A stretch of DNA of 64,000 nucleotides from contig JXTC01000056.1 in the NCBI GenBank assembly GCA_002914845.1, forward strand, positions 657,249 through 721,248, in the 5' to 3' direction. Positions 18,559 to 28,915 of this stretch are shown one piece after another. The position numbers were made by a program, and so were the translations under genes. The notes under the pieces were generated by a model. The model was not told the DNA's origin and did not search any database. It saw nothing but the letters and a program-made list of their open reading frames with translations. Every line of letters begins with the position of its first letter. Position 1 is the first letter of the stretch. The DNA comes from Trema orientale. Lineage: Eukaryota; Streptophyta; Magnoliopsida; Rosales; Cannabaceae.

Positions 18559-20529
18559 CATTACCAAAAAAAAAAATATATCGAAAACAAAAACAAAATA
18601 CGATATACCTTTAACGGCGGTCCTGAGAGATCCGCCGTTAAAAGTGAAAAATTGGCCTTTATCAGCGGTTAAAGGACATGTCTTTCTCGGCATTTTCACA
18701 GCAAACCGCCGAAAAAAGGCATATAATAGAAGGACTGAAACATCTCTGCCCTCATTCCCTATCGCCCCTGAAGCAAAAACTCCCACACCCCACTTTTGCT
18801 CATCCTTTTCGCATAAGGGAAGACATGCCCAGCCCGATTTCCTCACCAAAATCATTCTCATTTATCTCAAGTCTCTCCATTTGACATAGGTAAGTTTTTT
18901 ACACTTGAAAATCAAATGTTTGGTTTGTTTTGTTTTTCCTTATTAGCTTTGTGATTTTGCGTATGGTAAATCTAGGATTTTGAAGGTTACGAATTGGTGA
19001 AATAAAATGCAATTTTAGGACTGGGTCTGGGTATGGAATTAAGTGTTTGGGTTTGATTTGATGGTTCTCGTTGGGATCGAGCCCATAATTAGAGAAAATT
19101 CAACGTTATACATGGGAAGAGGCAATATGAGGTGTAATATTATACATGGGATGAAGGAATATGAGTGAAAGGAAACAGAGTCGCACCCCATGGTTCTTTT
19201 TCATCGTGTTCATTTTCAACCAATTCATTTTATAAGGTTTAATTCTTTCTTTTTTTGAGTTTATCTTTAGTTGTGGGAATTTTGTTTTATTTTTATATGG
19301 TTTTAAGTTTTGTGTCCATCTGATTTGTGCTCTTATGATTTTTGTTTTTTTTTTTTTTTTTTTTGTGACTGGAATTTTATGGGTTGGGTGATTTTTTTTT
19401 TTTTTGGTATCCAGTAACATTGAATTGAAGAAATTAACTAGATTTTTGGAAAATAATATTTCTTTGGTTATTGATATGGATAAGTGAATGGAAACACATT
19501 GTGAAATCTGAACAAATTGTAGACATGGTGATTCAAAGTCGAATTGTTTATATAATTAACTCTAGTTGCTATAGACATTCCATTTTTTCCCCTGTTCGTG
19601 AAATCTCTAATTGCTATGGGCATTCCATCCTTTTTCTTATTTGCTGTGAAATTGAAACAAATGGAAGCAATTTGTGAAATTTCTATTCTTTTTCTTATCA
19701 ATTTTTTCTTCCATTTTTGCCTTTTATTTTCACTTATGTATCTTACTTTTAGAAACATATCATATTAACAAATTAATGCTTCCACTACTTTTTTCACAAA
19801 CTATTTTAGTAGCTAGATTATCTTATACATGTATCAAAGCATTATTTTTATATGATTGTTATTTACCTATGAAAATTATTCTAAATGTTGATGGCACAAA
19901 GAGGAGTATATTTCTTGTATTTCCTAATTGTAAGTCTTATAGCTATCTTTGATATTCTTTTTCATATTAGGAAGAGAAAATCTTATGAAAAGCTTAAGTT
20001 AATGGTACAATAAACTGTTTATAGGCATTGAGAATCTAGAACATAATTATGGTTTTGAGTTAACCTTTTTCAAAGACTTCTAGTTAGAAGCTGCCGCTAG
20101 CTCAGTGGATGAGTTACTTAGAAATTTTCCTTCAGTCGTAAGAAATGCATGTATGTGGTAAAAATATATGACAATGAACTTATTATAGTTTTATGTGGCT
20201 TTTATTTATTAGATATGTTGGTGTGGATTTTGGTTTGTGAACCAAAGCATGCCACGTGCCTTTGAGTGGTTCTTCCTCAAAGAAAGCCAAAACCCAAGTT
20301 TGATTTAGGTGTAGTCCGTACAATATTGAAAAAGATCATAGATGGACTTTTTACCAGCTAGTAATAGGTGGTACCGGTGTAGTGTTAGCCATATCTCCTC
20401 AGCAAAAAGGTGGTTAGTGATGCATTCAATAAAGCATTTAATGGAATAGTAAACAAGTAGTAAATGATCATTGAGAGGAGAAAAGGTCAAAACGACAAAT
20501 AAGGTTTTGGAGATTTATGGAGGCTTACC

Positions 20530-23459
20530 TGTCACGCTCCATACCTGAGGACATGTACCGTATACCCATAAGGCAAAACCCCATAGGCGTGCAAGGCATC
20601 TTTCTATAAACCAATATAATTAAGAATATTTGATCTTCAACAAATACCAATGTATAATATAAAATTCAACAACTCTTATAAAGTCTCCAAATATTCAAAA
20701 TAAACACTATATAATAAAAACTATAATCTAATAAATTCAAGATGATCAACCTTCTGAGTCTTTACATTTTCTCAATCAAGATGAAAAAATTCCACTTTTT
20801 GAACTATACACCCCAAATTACTACTAAATAAGTTCTCTTTGTGAGCCTGTTAACTGACAATATTTAAAACCTGGGAGGAAAAAATAAAAGGATGAGCTAG
20901 AAGCTCAGTAAGTAATCAGTAACCTTAACTAGCTGGATCACGCATATGTAAATCAAAATCATTAACAAATATTTTTCAAAACAAATTTGGTTTTTAGAAA
21001 TCAATACTTTAGAAAATATTCAAATCAAGTTGTTTAGTAAACAATTTGATAAAAAGAAGTAACAAGTTCCCAAATCTATCTTTTCGAATCCCTTTTTAGT
21101 CAATAATAATTATTTTAATTATACTTCTTTCCAGTTTTCGACGACTATGGCCACGCTTAACCTCTGTGACTAGGTCCGAATCTACCACAAATAACCTTGT
21201 AGTCGAGTCTGAATCTACTACAGATAACCCTTGTAGCTGGATACAAATCTACTACATTTAACCCTGTAACTAGGTTAGTACTGTCCACATATAATCCCTG
21301 TAGATTGGATCCACGTGTATAGTTAGTGAAGAGAGTTTCAAAATACTTATTTATAATAACGAATTATAAACAACTTCACTTTAATCTCATTATAACATTG
21401 TAACCACGTTCAATAGTAATTTATATGCTTGATCCATAATTTAGTATAAAATATTGAATCATATTACTTTTCATAAAAATTCTATTATTTCAATAAAATA
21501 GATTTCTTTTAATAAATAGTTTTTTTACCAAAATATATATTTTTACTTGAAATCATATTTTAAAGAAAATACTTATAAACATGATTCTTTTAGAAATAAT
21601 AAAACAACAAAATATTTAGCTTTTAGACGAGAAAAACTATTAGAAAAGATCAAAGGTTACTTACCTCATTTGCTTTGCCTATTTAATCAAAATAATCAAT
21701 ATAACCCCTCAAACACTTATTATCACATAAAATCATATATCAGTATCACAATAATAAAATTATGCTCTAATTACACCAAAAAATATTGACTACTTGCTGC
21801 CTATGCATCTTCCATAATCAATTTCATAGCTATTCCCAATAATGTCACTTTCTCACGATTCATAACAATTCTAACATATCTCTAAAAATTACCAAACTTA
21901 AGGGACCTGTTCTACAAGTCATGGGGATCCTAATAGTACCAAGAATGTAATTATAGAGTCCATAGGTAAGCCCTATAAAGCCCTAAAAACTGCTGTCACA
22001 TTTTGCTAAAAGTAACCAAAGTTTCAGATTTTTCCAGATTCGTAGTGCTCACTTCAATTGGCTATATTTCTTTGGTTATAAGTCCGTTTTTGAAAAAATT
22101 AAACTGTTGGAAAGATAATTCAATAAACTTTCTAACCATACCAAATATAACCAAATCAAACTAGTAAAAATCCCTTAAAAGTTAGTCGAGACTTCTACTG
22201 CGTTTTTACATCTTAGCCAAAAACTCAAAAATTCATAACTTTCTATTTACCTAACCAAATCACTCAAAATTTGTCTTCTTTAAATCCTAATATCACTAAA
22301 TTTCATCTTCTATCAGATTCTTCATCACATTTCATAAATAATTTATGAGCAATTCAAAATCCTAACCCTAAATATTCAATCTCAATCTCAAAATCAAACT
22401 AAAACATAAAACTTAATTGGTTAAGAGTTTATTATCTTAGGAGTGAGTCTCAATAATCTATGACAATGATCTCTTCATCTTCGTCTTTTTCTTAAATGTG
22501 CATACTCTTTCTCTCTCTCTTTCCTTTTATTTTTTTTTTCTCTTTATAGAGCGTACGTATAAACTGAGTAGATTATTAGTCTTAGGGTTTCTTAAAGAAT
22601 CTATTGTTGAATTACTAAGGGCTTGTTTAGTAACCACTTATTTAAATAGTTTTCTGTTTTTTTAATCAAAAATGTGGAAATACTTTTCCAAAGTATGTTT
22701 GGTAAAACTACTTTTATTTTTTGTTTTTTTAATTTGACAACAAAATTTTTAAAATTTTAAAAACAAAAATTTCTTACTTTCAAAATTTTTTTAAATAATT
22801 TTGTAAAAATGCTAGTATCAAAATTTAAACATATCTAGACTCACATCACCATTTCTCTTAATATTTTATCTCTTATCATTATTTCTCTTATCATTATCTA
22901 TCTAGCCTCATGTAAAAATGGTATTTTTCTAAATATTTTAAAAGATATATTTTTCAAAATAAAAATTTTAAAAGTGGTATTTTCAAAATATAATTGTGAA
23001 ATTTGGTTTTTTTCCTCAAAAATATTCCAAAATATTTAAAAAATATCACCTTATAAAGTTTTATTTTGAAAAATACCACTTATGAAATTTTTTTAGATAA
23101 ATACCACTTTTTCTCTCTCCTATTTTCTCCATCCTTTTTCTTTTATTACTCTCTCTTTTGATTTTCACTTTCAAAAGTAAAAAGTGCTATTTACCAAATA
23201 TGTATTTATTTTTTTATTTTAGAAAACAAAAAGTACAACATTGTTACCAAACACATTTTTGTTTTTGAAATGCAAAAGACAAAATAAGAAAAAGTATTTT
23301 CATTTTTGTGTTTATAAAAACAAAAAGTGAAAATTTTACCAAACAGCACCTAATATAATTCCAAATAATATCTAATAGGTAAGGCCTCTTTTATCTTTTC
23401 TTTTATCCTTGTATTATATATAAAATATAAACCCTTTTTTGTACTAATGGGTTATCACA
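20530..23459 (-). mobile_element. Solo LTR with 5-bp target duplication
   Basis: It starts TGTCACGCTCC and ends GGGTTATCACA, matching the ends of the LTRs at 49939-52135 and 55085-57426. It is flanked by perfect TTACC repeats (20525-20529 and 23460-23464). Subtracting the nested MITE at 22619-23350 and its 3-bp duplication leaves 2195 bp, essentially the 2197 bp of the left LTR of the full element. No internal region is present, so this is a product of LTR-LTR recombination. Orientation is minus, as for the full element. Confidence 0.88.
22619..23350. mobile_element. Harbinger/Tourist-like MITE nested in the solo LTR
   Basis: It begins GGGCTTGTTTAGTAACCA and ends TTACCAAACAGCACC, an imperfect terminal inverted repeat. 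TAA lies on both sides (22616-22618 and 23351-23353). Removing it restores continuity with the other LTR copies. TWA target duplication and GGG-CTGTTTGG-type ends fit the PIF/Harbinger group. The interior is AT-rich and non-coding. Confidence 0.75.
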
Positions 23460-23464
23460 TTACC

Positions 23465-24613
23465 TTTTTCAGGTGATTATGGGACTATTTATAGTGGCTT
23501 TGTGGTCCCCTAAAAGTTAGAGTTGATCTCCACGTGTTCCTGAAAAGACAGAAGAGAATCCTACCAACCCACTTGTATGAATATGAGTATGTGATTAGGC
23601 CAGGTGTCGGCCCTTCTCTAGTTTATGCCATCCTTATTATTCCTCTTGGTCAGAACTACGCCGTTATATTAATGGTCAGCTATTCCTTGATTCCTTGTTG
23701 GTCTTTCACTAAGGGTACTTTCCTGATCGGGGCGTGGTATGAAGTCCGACCAGTGCCGTTTCCTATGCTAGTGAGCTTAGTTATGCCACAGCTGGGTTTT
23801 TTCCCCTTTTAGCCTTGCTCGGCTTTTCTCCTATAGTAGGACGTTGCTAGCACCTGGTCTTGCGCCTTGATAGGCTTGGTCGATTGATAGAGCGTGACGT
23901 TGTTTCGGACGTAATCGCGATATGTCATTTCTATCTTGACATTTGTGTCGCTTTCTGATTGGTGCGAGGAAACTATACTTAACAAGATATATATTAATTC
24001 TTTCTCATAAGCTATTGAATTGTCTTGGTTAGCTTGAATTCTCGTTAATTTTCATTGTACTTCTTACACATTTTGTTACATATGCATTTTGTTAACTTTA
24101 TACTCTCTTTATTATGCATTTCTTTAAATTTGTAGATTCAGAATATATGGCTTACTTATTCTCACCCCTCTTCACATCTTTATTGAACAAGGTAATTATA
24201 GATTGAAGGGAACAGATATCTCCATAATATTGATGGTGAGTTAAGAAGGTTTATGTTCTGTTTTATCTTTTGGGTATGTAAATAGCATTATTTAACGTAA
24301 TAACTTCATATGGGTATGAAAAAGGGTGGGTTTGGTTGTTAATCATTATCCGTGCACTAAAACTATAATGTTGGTGTCCTTGCAAGCTAAGAGATTATGT
24401 TAACAAGTGTATCTTAAATTCAGTACTTTAGACGAAAGATTGATCACTTTATGTTTAATATGTTTTTTTTCTTTTGAATCTTTTCCTTTTGTAAATTTGC
24501 ATAATTATTTCTTATGTACTACTCTTATTGTTGTCATACAAGCTATCAAGAAAAGCGCAACTGCTGAGGGAACAAAAATAAGAGACTACAATAATTGGCA
24601 TGGGGATGATAGT
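23465..24613. other. Spacer with a less AT-rich block, no recognised gene
   Basis: The stretch 23480-23960 is clearly less AT-rich than its surroundings, contains a TATTTATAG box-like motif near 23486 and a 92-codon frame with no known domain. It may be part of another retroelement LTR. I cannot assign it. Confidence 0.3.
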
Positions 24614-24992
24614 AGGGTGGCAATATAGGTCATGACACGATAACACGACTCGAAACCCGCACGATTAGCTGAACCTGCTTGACACGAAATTGACTCGAAT
24701 TGACACGATTAAGTAATTTTTTAATAAATTGTATTAAATAATTATTTTCAAAAAAATATTTTTTCATGAATTTCTTGTAAATAAAATAAAAAACATAAAG
24801 CTAATGAACTAATTTCTCTTATTATAGTAAAACTTAATTAAAAAAATTGAGTAAACTAACAATTATACTATTTATATACGTTTTGACCCATCAATCTGCA
24901 CGTTGTTTTCATTAAATAGGTGCACGTAGGTTAACCTGTTAACGACACGATTTAATTAGGTTAAACACGACACGACACAGATTGCCACCCCT
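24614..24992. mobile_element. MITE with AGGGTGGCAAT termini (CACGACACG-rich)
   Basis: Terminal inverted repeats are AGGGTGGCAAT on the left and ATTGCCACCCCT on the right, over 379 bp. The interior carries repeated ACACGA motifs on both sides. No clear target duplication was seen. A related but diverged CACGACACGA-rich sequence lies at 46497-46985. Confidence 0.6.
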
Positions 24993-25052
24993 GTCATGAT
25001 ACACAACATATAGATGCAATCATGAGAGAGGTAATTGGCATAATATTTTTTC

Positions 25053-25609
25053 GGGTTTTTTGCATGATTAGTCTCTGAATTTTTCGATAATTTGCAATGT
25101 ATCCCTTTAACTTTTTTTTGGCAATTAGGACCCTGAATTTAGGATTTTTGGCATGATTAGTCCCTGAATTTTTCGTTGATTTACAATGTATCCCCTAAAC
25201 TTTTTTTTTGAGCAATTAGGACCCTGAATTTAGGATTTTTAGCATAATTAGTCCCTGAATTTTTTACTGATTTGTAATACATCCCCTGAGTTATGTCTAA
25301 ATTTTTAAGGGCATAATGGTTATCTCACTTGATTTGGAGATAAAAATAACAAATATGAGTTTGGAGGGAAAAAAAATAATCTTGAAATTCAAATTTTTAC
25401 ACAATTAAAGAATAAATTGTAAATCAAGGAAAAATTCAGAGGCTAATCATACCAAAAATCCTAAATTTAGGGTCTTAATTGCAAAAAAAAAAGTTCAGGG
25501 GATACATTGCAAAAAATCCTAAATTTAGGGTCTTAATTGCCAAAAAAAAAGTTCAGGGGATACATTATAAATCATCGAAAAATTCAGAGACTAATCATGC
25601 CAAAAACCC
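25053..25609. mobile_element. Foldback MITE with perfect 9-bp target duplication
   Basis: The left arm begins GGGTTTTTTGCATGATTAGT and the right arm ends ACTAATCATGCCAAAAACCC, its near-exact complement. Each arm contains internal direct repeats of the unit holding GGACCCTGAATTTAGGATTT. TATTTTTTC flanks both sides (25044-25052 and 25610-25618). The 9-bp duplication suggests Mutator-type mobilisation. No coding capacity. Confidence 0.85.
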
Positions 25610-26424
25610 TATTTTTTCACATTGGCCTTATTTTATATGACAAGTTTCAATTGGGATATCTCCTTTTATAGCTTTTGGTGTAGAGATCTCTAATATATGC
25701 ACAAATAGCTAAAAAAGCTAATCAGCTTTTTCTCTCTCTTTCTATTCATATTGATTTTGCACTTTTTTCATAACTAAATCGATTTAGTAAATCAGATCAA
25801 TGTCTTTTTTCGCACTAGTTTAGTGACGAAACAAACCCCTGTATTATCCCCATCAATTACGCTCTTATGTTGTATTATTGCGTTTACTAAGTTATATATT
25901 ATGTTCTTATGTTTTGGGTGTGGACTAATGTTTCTTCCTCTTTCTTATGCTTTGTAAACTTAACATTTTAGTAATCTTTAATGTAATCATATGATTGTTT
26001 TGCGCCTTCATGCTCTTGTTGTTAACTTATTGAGTATACACTATGTGATTTTAAGGAATAGGCCATTTTAGCCTTTTAAAAAGCTGTTTTTGGCACTTTT
26101 AATAGCGGTTCTAGAGGAACCGCCTTAGGGGAAAAAAAAAACGCCATTAAAAGTGAATTTTTAACAGCAGTTAATAACCGTTATTAAAAGTGTCATTTAC
26201 AATGGTATACTTAAAAAACTGCCGTTAAAAGAGTTTTTTCTACTAGCTAGTAAGTGGAAAATTTAGTATTATTTTGTAATAGGTGAATTATATTTTTATA
26301 TCTTATATTTTCACAATCGTTCAATTCATATCTTACTTTTTAGTTATTATTAAGACTTTTTCATCGAACATTAAATGATACTAAGAGCATTATGCACCAT
26401 AGGGATGTTGTGCACTTCTTTCTT

Positions 26425-26612
26425 CACTTGTTTTAGTATTTTAGTATTCTAATTTGGACATGTGGATTTAGACGGGCATGTTGAAAAGGCATGTAAGGTT
26501 AAGGATTTTTGTAAATCGACCTTAAGCCTTGAGGTATAATCATCTCAACTCCTTACGTTGTTTTTCTATCTTTTTGTAATAATTATTATCATGATTTTAA
26601 GATTCTCAAAAA
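26425..26612 (+). repeat. Inverted partner of the segment at 12495-12730
   Basis: It carries ATTTGGACATGTGGATTTAG, GAAAAGGCATGTAAGG, ATCTCAACTCCTTACG and GATTTTAAGATTCTCAAAAA, in the order found on the opposite strand at 12.5-12.7 kb. The two copies are about 14 kb apart in inverted orientation, downstream of loci 1 and 2. Confidence 0.6.
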
Positions 26613-27425
26613 GTGGATTAGTAAAAAGGTGGCTCTATTGCCATCCTATTTTTCCTCTCTCTACTCTTTTCTATCTTCTCCAAGGGAAGAAACGAAGGTA
26701 TCTCATTTTCAATGTACATCACTATTCTTCAAATACCATTATCAGTAATCTTTCATATTAGGCAAACGGGCCAACAGATTATATAGCAAATAAAACAAAC
26801 TTGTAACATAACCGAGGGGCAATCAGAATAGGAGTAGAATGGAACATAAAGGTGTAGAAGAGTAATCACAACGGTGGAGATAAGACACTAAGATTTGCCT
26901 AATCTTGAATTCCAAAGCTGAGTGCATATGAGTCCAAGTGTCTAAACTACAATTCCAATCTGAAATGTTATACCACTGATCTAAGAAACTGAAAGATATA
27001 CTTAGATGGGCAAAATAGTAATTTTACCTAGCTCCAATCATTGGTATTCATGTAGGAATACACATGTAAATGTTAATTATCTAGTGGATATAATTTTAAC
27101 TATAAAAGTATCTTATGATATTTATTTAATTCAAGAGTGCAATTTGGACCGTTAGTGGAATAAATCTATAATTAGTAGTACAAGTACTTGCATTAAAAGT
27201 TAATTAGATCCGAGTCTTTGTCTATTGGAGCTTGAATTAAATAGGTCCATTTAGGTTTCCAGTCTACACCAACATCTTTACTTGTATGAGATTAGCCAAA
27301 TTATACTCGAACAGTTTTTTGGGTTATTACACAAAAAAAGAAACAGGTTGAAAAGGTAGTAGACCTTTAGAGCCCACAATAATACTTTGTCCTATATGTT
27401 GCTATCAGATCTCCTGTGGCATTAT

Positions 27426-27565
27426 TACATGTAGTGGGGATTTGCTAATACGTGGAAAATATGTGTAGTATACATTTACAGTAGAAATATTTAGCTACAT
27501 GTAGTGGGGATTTGCTAATACGTGGAAAATATGTGTAGTATACATTTACAGTAGAAATATTTAGC
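27426..27565. repeat. Perfect tandem duplication of 70 bp
   Basis: The unit starting TACATGTAGTGGGGATTTGC occurs twice back to back (27426-27495 and 27496-27565) with no differences that I can see. This suggests a recent local duplication or an assembly artefact. Confidence 0.85.
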
Positions 27566-27660
27566 TATGGTTTACATTTACAGTATAAATCTATACTTAT
27601 GATATACATTTTGAAATATTCACCGGGTTTTTGGCATGAATTTTATTCATGAAATGTATA

Positions 27661-27941
27661 GTATGGATATGTATAACTTTTATTTTTTATTTTATTTTAT
27701 TTTTTTAAAAAGTAGGGCTTAACTAATGACCTCTACTTATTATAAATTAAATGAAAATACTTACTACTACTAAATCTCTATCCCACCCCATTAGGGATAA
27801 TAGGTTTTCACATCTACCCTTAGTGTAACTCGAACCAAGGATTTTGATAATAGGTTTTTACATCTGCCCCTAGTGTGACTCGAACCTAAGACCAAAATCC
27901 CAGGTAGTGAGTGCTCTTACCACTTGAGCCAACCCACTTCG
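27661..27941 (-). mobile_element. tRNA-derived SINE with duplicated B-box segment
   Basis: On the minus strand it starts near ACGAAGTGGGTTGGCTCAAG, with A-box-like and B-box-like segments, then the SINE body and an A/T-rich tail. A 50-bp stretch containing the B box is tandemly duplicated (about 27796 and 27846). TCATGAAATGTATA (27647-27660) and TCATGAAATATATA (27942-27955) probably represent the target duplication (13 of 14 identical). Confidence 0.72.
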
Positions 27942-27955
27942 TCATGAAATATATA

Positions 27956-28915
27956 ACATGATATACATTTCATATATAAAATACAATTGGTATATAATTC
28001 CCCAAAAATGAGTATAAAATGGGTATTATACGTAAACGTACTTAAAAAACTAGGCATTTATGTTATTTTTCCCAAAATCAACGACCCATCAATTGTATAT
28101 GTATGTGTTGAATAATACTAAACATTCCACGTCATATTCTACTTTTTTAATATCACTTAATGTGTCATATGATTTGTCACCATACAAGTACCAAACTCAA
28201 ATTAGGGCCACCCAATAAGAAATTAAATATGTTTTTTTTTCATTTATTTATTTACACAATTAGAAATCAAATTTCGGTGACCCGTGACCCTCCCATAATC
28301 GCTTAAAATGAGAAGAAAAATTTATTTAAAAAGAAAAAGAAAGGTAAAACTACAAATTTGTCTGTGGATACGAGTATAAACCCTTTTTATTTTAGAATTT
28401 ACTCTGTTTTTACTAACTTTCAAAAACTGACCGATTTTTTTTTTATTTTTTATTTTTTTGGGCTGCAAAAGCTATTGAACTTGTTCAGTGTATTCTGATT
28501 TTCTTTTTCCTTTCTTTTTAACTATACACACTGTAGGAATGCCTCTTAAGAGATTGGTGGCAAAAAATTAGTAATTTTGTCAGTCTTGAAAACTGAACAC
28601 AGGTAATAATTTTTTGTGGTCGTGCCATTGGTAGTGAGAAATAGTCAATATGTGGAATACGTAATACAAAGTTGAAAATGCAGACTCAACTGTCTAGCAT
28701 GCCTACATGTGCATGAGCTTTCGTCAGTCTGAATAATTAAAAATTGAGTTGGTAAAAATGATCAATCAGAACAAATATATTATAAGCTTGTTTTGTATTT
28801 TCAAATGTTGCTGCTGGCGTCCATAGTTTCACTAAACCATCTTACCATAGGAATTTTCTTCGTTCATGAAAATTTCAACAATAATAATCTTTTGATCTTT
28901 TGAGTTTCAACAAAA
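27956..28915. other. Spacer upstream of locus 3
   Basis: AT-rich, with poly-T tracts and no recognised element. A CTAAACCATCTTACCATAGG segment near 28832 resembles the AAACCATCTTA part of the 5' block of loci 1 and 2. It may be the remains of the locus 3 promoter. Confidence 0.4.

Larger units (their letters stand above)
18559..26246. mobile_element. Possible decayed CACTA-like element (7.7 kb) with nested insertions
   Basis: The left end starts CATTACCAAAAAAAAAA, then a hairpin of TTTAACGGCGG and CCGCCGTTAAA (18610-18642). The right end reads ACTGCCGTTAAAAGAG followed by TTTTTTCTACTAG, and inside it lie further AACGGC/GCGGTT repeats (26100-26230). CACTA elements typically have CACTA-type termini and subterminal repeats of this kind, but both termini here are imperfect and no 3-bp target duplication was found. 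No transposase was recognised. Frames at 18518-18889, 19430-19950 and 24407-24628 have no identifiable domain. Confidence 0.35.

Noticed and set aside
18518-18889. 123-codon frame followed by a GTAAGT-like site
   Set aside because: It overlaps the CACTA-like subterminal repeats and has no recognisable domain. It may be leader sequence of a lost transposon gene, but that cannot be shown.
23534-23812. 92-codon hydrophobic frame
   Set aside because: Unknown protein with no family match. The less AT-rich block may belong to an unrecognised LTR. Not enough to call a gene.
24614-24992. 8-bp target duplication expected of a hAT-type element
   Set aside because: The 8 bases on each side (ATGATAGT and GTCATGAT) do not match, so I left the superfamily open.
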